A stretch of DNA of 64,000 nt from Corynebacterium urinipleomorphum. GTDB lineage: Bacteria; Actinomycetota; Actinomycetes; Mycobacteriales; Mycobacteriaceae. Each line of letters starts with the position of its first letter. Position 1 is the first letter of the stretch. The DNA lies in contig NZ_LT706962.1 of assembly GCF_900155535.1 (NCBI RefSeq), positions 257,079 through 321,078 of the forward strand, given 5' to 3'. The notes under the pieces were generated by a model. It did no database searches. It worked only from the letters and a program-made list of their open reading frames with translations, and was not told where the DNA came from. Shown in pieces: positions 23,372-33,909 of this stretch. The position numbers and the translations under genes were made by a program.

Positions 23372-24010
23372 CTAATCGACGATGACGACGATCAGGTCAC
23401 GCGGACCGTGCACGCCCTCGACGCGGACGAGCTCGATGTCGGACGTTGCCGACGGGCCGGAGATCAGCGTGGTGGGCAGCTCCGGGTCGAGTTTGGCGAA
23501 CATTTCCGGGACACCGTAGACCACCGAGTCCATGTGCACGATGCACAGGTGGCGGTCGGGGACCAGGCTTAAAGCGCGGCGGCCGCACTCGCCGGCACCG
23601 GCCTCGGACTGGAGGCAGATGGTGCCGGTCTGAGCGGAGGAGACCACGGAGCCGGTCACAACAGCGTCGACGCTGTTCAGTTCGCGGGGGTCGACGGAGA
23701 CATCGTCAGGCACTGCGTTCCCGTCGAAGGAGGAGAACAGAGCGGCATCGAGGCCCTGCGCGTAGCGGACCTCTTTGCTGTCGTGCTCGCGCAGGATCTC
23801 CGCGATGGTCGCGCCCAGCTCGTCGGAGGAGGCGGTCTTCACATCCGCCTTGTAGTCCACGAGTCGGTCGATGAGCATCTCGCGGAGCTCGTCGCGGTTC
23901 AGCGGCGACTCGGTGCGGTAGTCGTGCGCGTGCTCGACGCTGGCAGGAGAGTCGGCCAGCTTGTGCGCATTGCGGATGCGGGCGAGGATGTCTTCCTTAG
24001 CGGTACCCAT
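23372..24010 (-). CDS. lutC: Lactate utilization protein LutC
   Basis: A 212-residue LUD-domain protein, third subunit of the LutABC system that oxidises L-lactate to pyruvate. Family features: N-terminal helix [12 protein letters not shown], the [21 protein letters not shown] segment (T-G-T core of the LUD domain), [18 protein letters not shown], and the ending [20 protein letters not shown] then DLIVVIVD. The ATG at 24010 shares a base with the lutB stop (TAATG), showing tight coupling. Confidence 0.92.
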   Translation of the reverse strand: MGTAKEDILARIRNAHKLADSPASVEHAHDYRTESPLNRDELREMLIDRLVDYKADVKTASSDELGATIAEILREHDSKEVRYAQGLDAALFSSFDGNAVPDDVSVDPRELNSVDAVVTGSVVSSAQTGTICLQSEAGAGECGRRALSLVPDRHLCIVHMDSVVYGVPEMFAKLDPELPTTLISGPSATSDIELVRVEGVHGPRDLIVVIVD

Positions 24011-25611
24011 TACTGGTCCTCCTTGCGGTTGTAGCGGGTCCAGGACTCCTCAGGGCCGTCCTCGGCCGCGGCGGTGCCGAGGTGGTCCGGAGCAGAGTGG
24101 GTCTCCACACCTTTGGTGCGGGCCTCGGAGAGCAGCGTCTTCGCCTCGTCCGTTTCGAACCACTGGCGGAAGGACTTCTTCGGCGGCACCGCGACATCGC
24201 GGTACTCGGTCCAGCCGGAGACTGGCGGAGGCATCGTGCCGATGACGCCGTCGAAGCCACCGAGAATACGGCCGGCAGCAACCATGCGCACTGCCTTGTC
24301 CCACAGCTTCGAGTGGCCCCAGATCTTGCCGATGGCAGAGAACATCGCGCCCTCAACCGCCGGACGGTGGTTCTCCACCTTCTGGTGGCGCATCTCCAGC
24401 AGGACGTCGGTGATGGGGATCTTCACCGGGCACACTTCGTCGCAACGCCCGCACAGGGAGGACGCGTACGGCAGGGACGCGGTGACGTCGTCGGTGGAAT
24501 CCATGCCCGCGAGCTGCGGGGTGAGGATCGCGCCGATCGGGCCCGGGTAGACGGAGCCGTAGGCGTGGCCGCCGGCGCGCTCGTAGACCGGGCAGACATT
24601 CAGGCAGGCGGAGCAGCGGATGCACTTCAGGGCTTCGCGGCCGATCTCGTTGGACAGGGCAGCGGTGCGGCCGTTGTCCACGAGCACGATGTGGAAGTCC
24701 TGCGGGCCGTCATTCTCCGTCACACCCGACCAGATCGAGGTGTACGGGTTCATGCGCTCGCCTGTCGACGACCGCGGCAACAGCTGCATGAACACACCCA
24801 GATCCTCGTACTTGGGCAGGATCTTCTCAATGCCCATGACGGTGATCAGGGTCTCCGGCAGGGTCAGGCACATGCGGCCGTTGCCCTCGGACTCGACGAT
24901 GGAGACCGAACCGGTCTCGGCAATACCGAAGTTGCAGCCGGAGATGGCCACCTTGGCCTTCATGAACTGCTCGCGGAGGAACTTGCGGGAAGCCTCGGCC
25001 AGTTCAGCCGGCTCCGCCGTCAGTTCATCGCCGACACCGGGCATCTTCTCCGAGAAGATGTCGCGGATCTCCGCACGGTTGCGGTGGATGGCGGGGACGA
25101 CGATGTGGGACGGGAAGTCGTCGCCAAGCTGGACAATGAGCTCGGCGAGGTCCGTCTCGCGCGCGTTGATGCCGTTGTCCTCCAGGACATCGTTGAGCGC
25201 GATCTCCTGCGTGGCCATGGACTTGATCTTGACCACGTCGGTTTCGCCGGTCTTCTTGATCAGGTCGGTCACAATTTGGGACGCTTCTTTGGAGTCGCGC
25301 GCCCAGTGCACATGGCCACCGCGCTTGGTCACGTTCTCTTCGAACTGCTCGAGCAGCTCCGGCAGGCGTGCGAGCGTGTCGCGCTTGATGGTCGAGCCGG
25401 CCTCGCGCAGCGCCTCCCAATCGTCGAGCTCGTCCACAACGCCCTGGCGCTTGAGACGGATCTGCGTGGTGGCGTAGTTCAGGTTGCGGCGCTGGGTCGA
25501 GTTGTTGAGCTCGGTCTTAGCGTTCTTCTGAAACTTGCCGTATTCGCGGAAGTGCCCCAAGTCGCGCGGCGCGTGGGGCGGCATCGTTGGGTTACCCAGT
25601 CCGACCTTCAC
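24010..25611 (-). CDS. lutB: Lactate utilization iron-sulfur protein LutB
   Basis: A 533-residue protein: N-terminal LUD domain ([40 protein letters not shown]) followed by two [4Fe-4S] clusters, [12 protein letters not shown] near residues 330-341 and CGRCDEVCP near 385-393. It carries electrons in the LutABC lactate oxidase complex. The GTG start at 25611 overlaps the lutA stop by 4 bases (GTGA), which decides between this and an ATG nine codons later ([10 protein letters not shown]). Confidence 0.93.
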   Translation of the reverse strand: MKVGLGNPTMPPHAPRDLGHFREYGKFQKNAKTELNNSTQRRNLNYATTQIRLKRQGVVDELDDWEALREAGSTIKRDTLARLPELLEQFEENVTKRGGHVHWARDSKEASQIVTDLIKKTGETDVVKIKSMATQEIALNDVLEDNGINARETDLAELIVQLGDDFPSHIVVPAIHRNRAEIRDIFSEKMPGVGDELTAEPAELAEASRKFLREQFMKAKVAISGCNFGIAETGSVSIVESEGNGRMCLTLPETLITVMGIEKILPKYEDLGVFMQLLPRSSTGERMNPYTSIWSGVTENDGPQDFHIVLVDNGRTAALSNEIGREALKCIRCSACLNVCPVYERAGGHAYGSVYPGPIGAILTPQLAGMDSTDDVTASLPYASSLCGRCDEVCPVKIPITDVLLEMRHQKVENHRPAVEGAMFSAIGKIWGHSKLWDKAVRMVAAGRILGGFDGVIGTMPPPVSGWTEYRDVAVPPKKSFRQWFETDEAKTLLSEARTKGVETHSAPDHLGTAAAEDGPEESWTRYNRKEDQ

Positions 25612-26393
25612 AGCATCTTCTCCTTCGTGTACGCGGCGGACTCCGGGGTCCACGGGTGCTCGCGGGTGGAGGCGAGAATCTCAGCGATGTGGATGGCGCG
25701 AATGCCCGTGTGCTGGCGGGACATGGCGCCACCGATGTTCATCAGGCAGGAGGAGTCGCCGGCAGTGACGTACTCAGCCTTGGTGTCCTTGATGTGGCGC
25801 ACCTTGTCGGAGACCATCGCAGCCGAGGTGTCGGAGTTCTTCACGGCGAAGGTGCCGCCGAAGCCGCAGCATTCCTCGACGTTGTCCAGCTCCACGAGCT
25901 CCAGTCCATCGACAGCCTTGAGCAGGTCCGTCGGGCGGTCGCCGACCTTGATGAAGCGGCGGGAGTGGCACGTGGAGTGGTAGGTGACGCGGTGCGGGAA
26001 GAACGCGCCCACGTCGGTGGTGCCCATGACGTCGACGATGAACTCGGAGAGGTCGAGGGTCTTCTTGGTGGTCTTCTCGGTGCCGGCAACGAGCTCCTTG
26101 GAGCCATAGCGCTCGGCGATGCGGGTGTGCTGCTCGCGCACCGCGCCCGTGCAGGAGCCGGACGGGGTGACCACGTAATCGATCGAGTCATCCGCGAAAG
26201 CGTCGACATAGTTCTCGATCATGGGCACCGTTTCCTTCTGGTACCCGGTGTTGATGTGCATCTGTCCGCAGCAAGTTTGCTCCGGAGGGAAGACGACCTC
26301 GCATCCAAGTCGGGACAGGACGAGAGCTGCCGCCTTGTGTGCATCGGGGAACAAAGCGTCCCCAATACACGTAGTGAACAGGGCTACGCGCAC
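25608..26393 (-). CDS. lutA: Lactate utilization protein LutA
   Basis: A 261-residue protein with two cysteine-rich CCG-type domains: EQTCCGQMHINTGYQKE in the first half and VEECCGFGGTFAVKN in the second, with TYHSTCHSRR between them. These domains bind iron-sulfur clusters or heterodisulfide-like centres. It is the first subunit of LutABC. The GTG start at 26393 has AAAGGA about seven bases upstream. The lldP stop lies 110 bases upstream, with two hairpins in between. Confidence 0.92.
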   Translation of the reverse strand: MRVALFTTCIGDALFPDAHKAAALVLSRLGCEVVFPPEQTCCGQMHINTGYQKETVPMIENYVDAFADDSIDYVVTPSGSCTGAVREQHTRIAERYGSKELVAGTEKTTKKTLDLSEFIVDVMGTTDVGAFFPHRVTYHSTCHSRRFIKVGDRPTDLLKAVDGLELVELDNVEECCGFGGTFAVKNSDTSAAMVSDKVRHIKDTKAEYVTAGDSSCLMNIGGAMSRQHTGIRAIHIAEILASTREHPWTPESAAYTKEKML

Positions 26394-26434
26394 TGCTGGT
26401 TCCTTTCTGGGTAGGTATGTGCCAGCTGCATGTA

Positions 26435-26479
26435 AGGCGGAAATCAGGTTACCGCCTCATAGGGGTGACGCTACCCCTA
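26435..26479 (-). other. Two hairpins between lldP and lutA
   Basis: Stem AGGCGG/CCGCCT (26435-26440 and 26452-26457) and stem TAGGGGT/ACCCCTA (26460-26466 and 26473-26479). They lie in the 110-base gap of the operon. They could trim or partly terminate the transcript so that permease and enzyme are made in different amounts. Confidence 0.45.
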
Positions 26480-26502
26480 AAACGCGGGCAGCGCCTAAGT
26501 GG

Positions 26503-28179
26503 TTACGGAACCATCGGGACCAGCCCGCTGAGCAGGTTCGTTTGCAGGAAGATGAGGGTACACACGGCGAGCAGGAAGCCGAAGGACCAGCCGACGACCT
26601 TCTTGAACAGTTCGGACTCGCGCCCCTCCATGTCCACCGCGGTCGCGGCAATGGCGAGGGACTGAGGGGAGATCATCTTGCCCACGACACCACCGGTGGT
26701 GTTGGCGGCGAGCATGAGGTCGGGGTTGAGGTCGAGGCTCTCTGCGGCAGTGACCTGCAGCTTGGCAAACAGGGCGTTGGCTGAGGTGTCGGAGCCGGTG
26801 ACCGCCACGCCCACCCAACCGAGAACGGGGGCGAAGAAGGCGAATGCCGGGCCGAGGTTGGCAAAGAACGCGCCGATCGAGACGGTCTGGCTGGAGTAGT
26901 TCATCACGTATGCCAGCGCGAGGACCGTGGCGATGGTGAGTGCGGACCAGCGCATGCGCGAGGCTGTGCCCACGAATTCCTGGCCCACTTGACGCCAGGT
27001 CAGCTTGTAGCGGCCGTTCTCGGTGAAGATCATGTAGAACACGGCCACGATGAGTCCGGAGATGACCAGGAGACTGCCCGGGTTGTTCAGCAGCTGCAGC
27101 TTGTATTCGGTGCGCTGCATTTCGTCGCCGGTGGAGGTGAACATGTGTCCGGTGATGTACGGCCACGGGATGGCGATGTCGGTGGACTTCAGCCAGTTCG
27201 GGATCGTGGTGCCCAGGTTGGCCAGGCCGAAGATGAACACCACCACGGCGTAGGGGAACAGCGCCCACCACACACGGGAGCCGGTCAGCTCATCAGCGTC
27301 CTCGACATGAACCTCCTCGAGTCCGAGGCGCTCGCGGAGCGCGGGGACGCCGACAGGCTTCCAGAACTGCAGCAGAACGAACGCGGCACCGAGAGCAACG
27401 ATGCAGGCCACGACGTCAGTGAGCTGGTACGCGAAGAAGTTGGACGTCGCCCACTGGGCGATACCGAAGGACAGGCCGATCACCACGGAGGCGGGGGCGG
27501 TTTCGCGGACGCCGCGCCAGCCGTCGATAAGAAAGGCGATGATGAACGGCACGAAGAACGCCAGGAACGGTGTCTGGTGGCCGACGATTGCCGCGATGTT
27601 CGCGGTCTGCTCGGCGGTGCGGTCGCCCACGTCGCCGGCGGTGGTGATCGGGATAGCCACGGCGCCGAACGCCACAGGCGCGGTGTTGGCGATGAGCACG
27701 ACAGACGCCGCGCGCAGCGGCGGGACACCGAGCGCGAGAATCATGGTGGCAGTAATGGCCACCGGTGCGCCGAAGCCAGCGAGGGATTCAAGCAGGCCGC
27801 CGAAGCAGAACGCGATGAGCATTGCCTGGATGCGCACGTCGCCGCTGCCCATTTTGTCGAACACGAGGCGCAGGTCCTCGAAGCGGCCGGACGCGACCGT
27901 GATTTGGTAGAACCAGATCGCCGTGAGAATCACGAAGACGATGGGGACAAGGCCGTATACACCGCCGCGGAAGACGGACGAAATGGCCATGACGACGGGC
28001 ATGTTGAAGCCGAAGATGCCCACGATGAGGGCCACGAGCAGGGCGACAGCACCGGACGTGTGGGCGCGCGCTTTGAACCCGAGGAGCATCACAAAGAAGG
28101 TCACCAGCGGGAGCGTGGACAAAATGGCAGAGAGGGCAAGGCTGCCTGCCACCGCATCCGGCTGAATTTGATAGGTCAT
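26503..28179 (-). CDS. lldP: L-lactate permease LldP
   Basis: A 558-residue transporter of the lactate permease family with about 13 membrane segments. Characteristic parts: GLLESLAGFGAPVAITATMI (the conserved FGAPVAI), RAASVVLIANTAPVAFGAVA, GVAVTGSDTSANALFAKLQV and AANTTGGVVGKMISPQSLA. It brings lactate into the cell for LutABC, which follows 110 bases downstream on the same strand. The start ATG at 28179 has no strong ribosome site. No lactate regulator gene is adjacent, so control must come from elsewhere. Confidence 0.94.
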   Translation of the reverse strand: MTYQIQPDAVAGSLALSAILSTLPLVTFFVMLLGFKARAHTSGAVALLVALIVGIFGFNMPVVMAISSVFRGGVYGLVPIVFVILTAIWFYQITVASGRFEDLRLVFDKMGSGDVRIQAMLIAFCFGGLLESLAGFGAPVAITATMILALGVPPLRAASVVLIANTAPVAFGAVAIPITTAGDVGDRTAEQTANIAAIVGHQTPFLAFFVPFIIAFLIDGWRGVRETAPASVVIGLSFGIAQWATSNFFAYQLTDVVACIVALGAAFVLLQFWKPVGVPALRERLGLEEVHVEDADELTGSRVWWALFPYAVVVFIFGLANLGTTIPNWLKSTDIAIPWPYITGHMFTSTGDEMQRTEYKLQLLNNPGSLLVISGLIVAVFYMIFTENGRYKLTWRQVGQEFVGTASRMRWSALTIATVLALAYVMNYSSQTVSIGAFFANLGPAFAFFAPVLGWVGVAVTGSDTSANALFAKLQVTAAESLDLNPDLMLAANTTGGVVGKMISPQSLAIAATAVDMEGRESELFKKVVGWSFGFLLAVCTLIFLQTNLLSGLVPMVP

Positions 28180-28360
28180 GAAAGGCGAATCTTTCTCGTC
28201 TGAGGAGGGAGGAAGGGGCGTCGCGCAACGGAAGCCCCTGCCGATTTTTTCCGGGAAATTATTGCACTATGGCCGTCCTTTTGCGCAAAACTCGCCAAGG
28301 TTTTGGCCCAGAGGGTGCACCCGCCGTACCGCTCACGGTGCCGCGGGGCCCGAGCGCATT

Positions 28361-28389
28361 CTGACCGCGCTGGAGAGCTGCTCTACACT
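28361..28389 (+). promoter_or_regulatory. Putative argS promoter, leaderless transcript
   Basis: -35-like CTGACC (28361-28366), 17-base spacer, -10 TACACT (28384-28389). The argS ATG follows 8 bases after the -10 box, so transcription would start at or next to the start codon. The 218-base gap between lldP and argS contains nothing else I can name. Confidence 0.5.
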
Positions 28390-28397
28390 TTCACCAC

Positions 28398-30065
28398 ATG
28401 ACCCCAGCTGACCTTGCCGCCACTGTTAGAACCGCGACATTGGACGTGCTCGCCGGCCGCGAACTGCCGGACGGAGCCGACGCCGAATCGATCGTGCCCG
28501 CAACCGTCACCGTGGAGCGCCCGCGTAACCCGGAACACGGGGATTACGCCACGAACGTCGCTCTCCAGGTGGCCAAGAAAGCGGGAATGAATCCGCGGGA
28601 GCTCGGGCAATTGCTTGCCGACGCCTTGTCGTCCCTCCCCGAGATCGACTCCGCCGAGATCGCCGGCCCCGGCTTTATCAACCTCCGCCTCGGCGCCGCA
28701 GCCACCGGCGGCATTGTCGCCGGCATTTTGGAGAAGGGGGAGCGCTACGGTTCCTCGGACCTCTACGACGGCGCGAAGATCAACCTGGAATTCGTCTCCG
28801 CCAACCCGACCGGCCCGATCCACCTGGGTGGCACTCGGTGGGCAGCCGTCGGTGATTCCCTGGGCCGCGTGCTGGAATTTTCCGGGGCGTCCGTGACCCG
28901 CGAGTACTACTTCAACGACCACGGCGGCCAGATCGACCGCTTCGCGCGTTCCCTCGTGGCGGCGGCGAAGGGCGAGCCGACACCGGAGGACGGGTACGGC
29001 GGGGAATACATCGGGGAGATTGCACAGGCGGTCGTCGATAAGCGTGCTGACGCTTTAGACGGCACTGACGCCGAGGTGCAGGAGACCTTCCGCGCGGAAG
29101 GCGTGGAGATGATGTTCGCGCAAATCAAGCAGTCGCTGCACGACTTCGGCACCGACTTCGACGTGTTCTTCCACGAGAACTCGCTGTTCGAGTCCGGCGC
29201 TGTGGACCGCGCGATCCAGACGCTGAAGGACAACGGCAACCTGTACGAAGCCGACGGTGCATGGTGGCTGCGCTCCACCGATTTCGGCGACGACAAGGAC
29301 CGCGTGGTGCTCAAGTCCGACGGCAATGCCGCGTACATCGCCGGCGACATCGCGTACGTGGCGGACAAATTCGACCGCGGCCACACCCTGGCTATCTACA
29401 TGCTCGGCGCTGACCACCACGGCTATATTGCGCGTCTGCGCGCCGCCGCCCAGGCCCTGGGCTACGACCCGGAGGCCGTGGAGGTGCTCATCGGGCAAAT
29501 GGTCAACCTCGTCCGCGACGGCAAGCCGGTGAAAATGTCCAAGCGTGCCGGCACCGTGATCACCCTCGACGACCTGGTGGACCTCATCGGCCGCGATGCC
29601 GCCCGCTACTCGCTGGTGCGCTCGTCCGTGGACTCCACCCTGGACATCGACCTGGATCTGTGGGAGAAGCAGTCCAACGACAACCCCGTCTACTACGTGC
29701 AGTACGGCCACACGCGCCTGGCGTCCATCGAGCGCAAGGCGGCTGAGGCGGGTGTGACTGCCGACGGCGCCGATCTCTCCCTGCTCACCCACGAGAAGGA
29801 AGGCGACCTGATCCGAACCCTCGGCGAATTTCCGGCTGTGGTGAAGGCCGCCGCCGAGCTGCGCGAACCGCACCGCATCGCACGCTACGCCGAGGAACTG
29901 GCCAGCGTCTTCCACAAGTTCTACGACGCGTGCCAGATCCTGCCCAAGGCCGGCGAGACACCGGAGCCGATCCATTCCGCACGCCTGGCCTTGGCCGCCG
30001 CGTCCCGCCAGGTGCTCGCGAACTCCCTGCGTCTGCTGGGCATCACCGCGCCGGAAAGGATGTAG
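28398..30065 (+). CDS. argS: Arginyl-tRNA synthetase
   Basis: A 555-residue class I aminoacyl-tRNA synthetase that charges tRNA-Arg. The HIGH-type motif appears in [20 protein letters not shown] (HLGG near residue 142) and the KMSK loop in [16 protein letters not shown] (near residue 379). An N-terminal additional domain and the DALR anticodon-binding domain at the C-terminus ([20 protein letters not shown]...[14 protein letters not shown]) complete it. lysA starts 3 bases after the stop, the argS-lysA operon known from C. glutamicum. Confidence 0.96.
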   Translation: MTPADLAATVRTATLDVLAGRELPDGADAESIVPATVTVERPRNPEHGDYATNVALQVAKKAGMNPRELGQLLADALSSLPEIDSAEIAGPGFINLRLGAAATGGIVAGILEKGERYGSSDLYDGAKINLEFVSANPTGPIHLGGTRWAAVGDSLGRVLEFSGASVTREYYFNDHGGQIDRFARSLVAAAKGEPTPEDGYGGEYIGEIAQAVVDKRADALDGTDAEVQETFRAEGVEMMFAQIKQSLHDFGTDFDVFFHENSLFESGAVDRAIQTLKDNGNLYEADGAWWLRSTDFGDDKDRVVLKSDGNAAYIAGDIAYVADKFDRGHTLAIYMLGADHHGYIARLRAAAQALGYDPEAVEVLIGQMVNLVRDGKPVKMSKRAGTVITLDDLVDLIGRDAARYSLVRSSVDSTLDIDLDLWEKQSNDNPVYYVQYGHTRLASIERKAAEAGVTADGADLSLLTHEKEGDLIRTLGEFPAVVKAAAELREPHRIARYAEELASVFHKFYDACQILPKAGETPEPIHSARLALAAASRQVLANSLRLLGITAPERM

Positions 30066-30068
30066 GGC

Positions 30069-31478
30069 ATGCTCGATCCCGTTCTGAACACAGCCAACCT
30101 CTCGCGCGACGACCTGTTGCGCATGCGGCACAACGAGGCCGGCTGCTTCAACGACCTGCCCGCCCACGTGTGGCCGCGCAACGCCGAGCGCCACGAGGAC
30201 GGCTCCGTGTCCGTCACCGGTGTCCCGCTGACCGAGATCGCCGCCGAGTACGGCACCCCGGTGATGGTCGTCGACGAGGACGACTTCCGTTCGCGCTGCC
30301 GCGACATGGCCCGCGCGTACGGCGATCCGGCGCACGTGCACTACGCGGCGAAGGCGTTTCTGACGTCGCGCATTGCCACTTGGGTGGCTGACGAGGGTCT
30401 CGCTCTCGACGTTGCCAGCGAGAACGAGCTGCTCATCGCCCTGGCCGCCGACTTCCCACCGGAGCGAATCACCGCCCACGGCAACAGCAAGAGCGACTCC
30501 TTCCTGCGCCGCTGCGTGACCAGCGGTGTCGGCCACGTGGTCATCGACTCCCACCAGGAGCTCGACGCGCTGAACCGCATCGCCGGGGAAGAGGGCACCA
30601 CCCAGGACGTGTTCATCCGAGTCAAGCCCGGTGTGGAGGCGCACACCCACGAGTTCATCGCCACCAGCCACGAGGACCAGAAATTCGGTCTGTCCCTGGC
30701 GTCCGGCTCCGCGTTCCGCGCTGCGCAGACGGCGCACGACGCACCGAATCTCCGCCTGACCGGCCTGCACTGCCACGTCGGCTCCCAGGTCTTCGATGCC
30801 GAGGGCTTCAAGCTCGCGGCCTCGCGCGTGCTGGGCCTGTACGCCAAGATCTACAAAGAGCTCGGGCTCCAGCTCGACTTCCTCGACCTCGGCGGCGGCT
30901 ACGGCATCGCGTACACGGTGGAGGAGGAGCCCCTCAACGTCGATGCTGTCGCCCGCGACCTGCTCCGCGCCGTCAACGACGCGGCCGGGGATCTGGGCAT
31001 CGCGCCGCCCACCGTGATCGTGGAGCCGGGCCGCGCGATCGCGGGCCCCGCAGCCGTCACTGTCTACTCCGTGGGCACCGTCAAGGATGTTCACGTGACC
31101 GACGAGGCCACCCGCCGCTATATCGCCGTGGACGGGGGAATGAGCGATAATATTCGCACCGCGCTCTACGGCGCGGAATACGATGCGCGCATTGTCAACC
31201 GCCGCACCGAGGGTGCCCCGCACGCGACGCGTCTGGTCGGATCCCACTGCGAATCCGGCGACATCCTGATCAATAATGCCCTCTGGCCTGACGATATCGC
31301 CCCCGGCGACCTCATCGCGCTGGCCGCCACCGGCGCCTACTGCTACTCCATGGCGTCCAACTACAACTGCTTCGGCCGCCCCGCGGTGGTGAGTGTGCGC
31401 GACGGAAAGGTCACTCCGATGGTCCGCCGCGAGACAGTCGAGGACATACTTGCCCGAGAGGTTTTTGTAGACTCTTAG
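30069..31478 (+). CDS. lysA: Diaminopimelate decarboxylase
   Basis: A 469-residue PLP enzyme that makes L-lysine from meso-diaminopimelate, the last step of lysine synthesis. The PLP lysine is in [10 protein letters not shown] (Lys95). Other signatures: [32 protein letters not shown], and the C-terminal [10 protein letters not shown] and [12 protein letters not shown]. It follows argS after 3 bases and is translated from the same mRNA. The length fits the family. Confidence 0.96.
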   Translation: MLDPVLNTANLSRDDLLRMRHNEAGCFNDLPAHVWPRNAERHEDGSVSVTGVPLTEIAAEYGTPVMVVDEDDFRSRCRDMARAYGDPAHVHYAAKAFLTSRIATWVADEGLALDVASENELLIALAADFPPERITAHGNSKSDSFLRRCVTSGVGHVVIDSHQELDALNRIAGEEGTTQDVFIRVKPGVEAHTHEFIATSHEDQKFGLSLASGSAFRAAQTAHDAPNLRLTGLHCHVGSQVFDAEGFKLAASRVLGLYAKIYKELGLQLDFLDLGGGYGIAYTVEEEPLNVDAVARDLLRAVNDAAGDLGIAPPTVIVEPGRAIAGPAAVTVYSVGTVKDVHVTDEATRRYIAVDGGMSDNIRTALYGAEYDARIVNRRTEGAPHATRLVGSHCESGDILINNALWPDDIAPGDLIALAATGAYCYSMASNYNCFGRPAVVSVRDGKVTPMVRRETVEDILAREVFVDS

Positions 31479-31553
31479 GGCATTGCGTCCGCACCGGCCG
31501 CTCCACCCCGCCACCTCGGGGAAAGTGGCCGCCAAATACGACACAGGAGAACC

Positions 31554-32906
31554 ATGACTGCGCTGAGCGCCGAAGGCAGGAACGGAAACTACCCCGGTAA
31601 AGGCATCGGGCAACCCGTCGGGGTGGCCGTGCTGGGTATGGGCACCGTCGGCACTGAGGTCCTGCGCCTGATCAACGAGTTCTCCAGCAACCTCGAGAAC
31701 CGCATCGGTGGTCCGATCGACGTCCGCGGCGTGGCCGTGTCCGACCTGAGCAAGAAGCGCGAGGTGCTCGACCACTTCCCGGACATCACGCTCACCGACA
31801 ACGCACGTGAGCTGATCGACCGGGACGACATCGACATCGTCGTGGAGGTCATCGGCGGCATCGACTACCCGCGCGAGCTCGTCCTCGCCGCGCTCAACGC
31901 GGGCAAGTCCGTGGTCACCGCCAACAAGGCGCTCATCGCCGCGCACGCCGACGAGCTTTCGGACGCCGCTAACGCCGCCGGTGTCGACCTCTACTACGAG
32001 GCCGCCGTCGCCGCCGCGATCCCGGTGGTGGGCATGTTGCGCCGTTCCCTCGCCGGCGACCAGGTGCAGCGCATCTCCGGCATTGTCAACGGCACCACTA
32101 ACTACGTGCTCGACGCGATGACATCCACCGGTATGACCTACGACGAAGCTCTCGCCGAGGCGACCCGCCTGGGGTATGCGGAAGCGGACCCGACCGCAGA
32201 TGTCGAGGGCCACGACGCCGCTTCCAAGGCCGCGATCATGGCATCGATGGGCTTTCACTCACGCGTCACCTACGACGATGTCCACGCCGAAGGCATCACC
32301 GACATCACCGCCGAGGACATCGAGGCGGCGCGCGAAGCCGGCTTCACCATCAAGTTGCTCGCCATTTGCGAGCGGCTTATCGACGACGCCGGGCTGACCT
32401 CCGTCTCCGCCCGCGTCCACCCGACGCTGGTGCCCAACGACCACCCGCTGGCCACCGTGGACAAGTCCTACAACGCCGTGTTCGTCGAGGCCGAGGCCGC
32501 CGGCCGCCTGATGTTCTACGGCAACGGCGCCGGCGGCGCTCCCACCGCCTCCGCTGTCCTCGGCGATCTGGTCGGTGCCGCCCGCAACAAGATTCACGGC
32601 GGCCGTGCCCCGGCTGAGAACCCCTACGCGCACTACCCGGTCGCGGACTTCGGCGACGTGCCCACGCGCTACCACATCGACATGTCCGTGGTGGACCGAG
32701 CCGGTGTTCTCGCCGAGATCTCGCGTCGTTTCGCCGCACAGAATATCTCCATCTCCGCTGTCCGCCAGGAGGAGTCCGGTGAGCACTCCCGCCTGATCGT
32801 GGTCACCCACGAGTCCCTCGAGCGCAAGCTCTCCGCCATTGTGGACGAGCTCCGCGAGATCGACGAGGTCAAGGCCATCAACTCGGTCATCCGTCTCGGG
32901 GCGTAA
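31554..32906 (+). CDS. hom: Homoserine dehydrogenase
   Basis: A 450-residue enzyme that reduces aspartate semialdehyde to homoserine, the branch point to threonine and methionine. It has an NAD(P)-binding motif [17 protein letters not shown], the catalytic region [21 protein letters not shown]...[11 protein letters not shown] and [16 protein letters not shown]-terminal ACT domain begins near residue 374 ([20 protein letters not shown]), where threonine feedback control normally acts. AGGAGA lies just before the ATG. thrB follows after 2 bases. Confidence 0.96.
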   Translation: MTALSAEGRNGNYPGKGIGQPVGVAVLGMGTVGTEVLRLINEFSSNLENRIGGPIDVRGVAVSDLSKKREVLDHFPDITLTDNARELIDRDDIDIVVEVIGGIDYPRELVLAALNAGKSVVTANKALIAAHADELSDAANAAGVDLYYEAAVAAAIPVVGMLRRSLAGDQVQRISGIVNGTTNYVLDAMTSTGMTYDEALAEATRLGYAEADPTADVEGHDAASKAAIMASMGFHSRVTYDDVHAEGITDITAEDIEAAREAGFTIKLLAICERLIDDAGLTSVSARVHPTLVPNDHPLATVDKSYNAVFVEAEAAGRLMFYGNGAGGAPTASAVLGDLVGAARNKIHGGRAPAENPYAHYPVADFGDVPTRYHIDMSVVDRAGVLAEISRRFAAQNISISAVRQEESGEHSRLIVVTHESLERKLSAIVDELREIDEVKAINSVIRLGA

Positions 32907-32908
32907 CC

Positions 32909-33838
32909 ATGAGCATTGATCTTGAGGTAGGCCTGCGCGCCCGCGTGACCGTTCCGGGCAGCTCCGCGAACCTGGGCCCCGGCTTTGACACCCTCGGTTT
33001 GGCCGTGGGGATCTACGACACCGTCGAGGTGGAAGTCACGGCCTCCGGCTTGGAGGTGGAGATCTTCGGCGAGGGCGCCGAGGACCTGCCCCGCGATTCC
33101 TCCCACCTGGTGGTAAAAGCCATCAACTCTGGTTTGCACGCGGCTGACGTTCACGCCCCCGGACTGAAGGTCACCTGCCACAACAACATTCCGCAGTCCC
33201 GTGGTCTGGGTTCCTCCGCGTCCGCCGCTGTCGCCGGTGTGGTCGCAGCGAACACGCTGGCCAGCGGACCGCTGAGCACCGATGAGATCGTCCAGCTCAG
33301 CTCCGCCTTCGAGGGCCACCCGGACAACGCCGCCGCCAGCGTCGTCGGCGGGGCAGTGGTGTCGTGGACGGACATTCCCGTCGACGGCGTCTCCCAACCG
33401 GAGTACCGCGCGGTGCCGCTGACCGTGCACCCCGATATCATCGCTACCGCGCTCGTCCCGGACTTCCACGCGTCGACGAACGCCGTGCGCAAGGTACTGC
33501 CGTCCCACGTCACGCATACCGATGCCCGCTTCAACGTATCCCGCACCGCGGTGATGACGGTGGCGATCCAGACTCACCCGGAGTTCCTCTGGGAGGGCAC
33601 CCGCGACCGCCTGCACCAGCCGTACCGTGCCGATGTCCTGCCGGTCACCGCAGAGTGGGTCAACCGCCTGCGCAACCGCGGCTACGCGGCTTACTTGTCC
33701 GGCGCCGGTCCGACTGCCATGGTGCTGTCCACCGAGCCGGTGGACGCGAAGATCCTCGACTCCGCTCGCGAATACGGCCTCCGTGTCCTCGAGCTCGACA
33801 TCGCTGGACCCGTCACCGCGGAGCTTCTGCGCGCCTAA
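32909..33838 (+). CDS. thrB: Homoserine kinase
   Basis: A 309-residue GHMP-family kinase that phosphorylates homoserine on the way to threonine. Motif 1 [18 protein letters not shown] and the ATP loop [17 protein letters not shown] are clear, and the third motif appears in [12 protein letters not shown]. It is the second gene of the hom-thrB operon with a 2-base gap, and is followed by a strong terminator (33862-33889). Confidence 0.96.
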   Translation: MSIDLEVGLRARVTVPGSSANLGPGFDTLGLAVGIYDTVEVEVTASGLEVEIFGEGAEDLPRDSSHLVVKAINSGLHAADVHAPGLKVTCHNNIPQSRGLGSSASAAVAGVVAANTLASGPLSTDEIVQLSSAFEGHPDNAAASVVGGAVVSWTDIPVDGVSQPEYRAVPLTVHPDIIATALVPDFHASTNAVRKVLPSHVTHTDARFNVSRTAVMTVAIQTHPEFLWEGTRDRLHQPYRADVLPVTAEWVNRLRNRGYAAYLSGAGPTAMVLSTEPVDAKILDSAREYGLRVLELDIAGPVTAELLRA

Positions 33839-33861
33839 CGTTCCGCTCCTACAACGGCGAA

Positions 33862-33889
33862 CGCCCCGCAGCGGGAATGCTGCGGGGCG
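33862..33889. terminator. Terminator between thrB and the convergent dehydrogenase gene
   Basis: Perfect 11-bp stem CGCCCCGCAGC (33862-33872) and GCTGCGGGGCG (33879-33889) with a GGGAAT loop and TTT after it. It can stop hom-thrB and possibly the facing gene. One copy of the dispersed 11-bp word follows at 33893-33903. Confidence 0.85.
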
Positions 33890-33909
33890 TTTCGTCGATA
33901 AGCGAGCGT

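Noticed and set aside
26394..28397. Lactate regulator gene or clear operator near lldP-lutABC
   Set aside because: No regulator frame is present and I could not find a convincing palindrome of the known LldR type upstream of lldP.
29055..32258. 1067-codon open frame on the minus strand
   Set aside because: It is the mirror of argS, lysA and hom in GC-rich DNA; composition is shadow-like and the plus-strand genes are certain.
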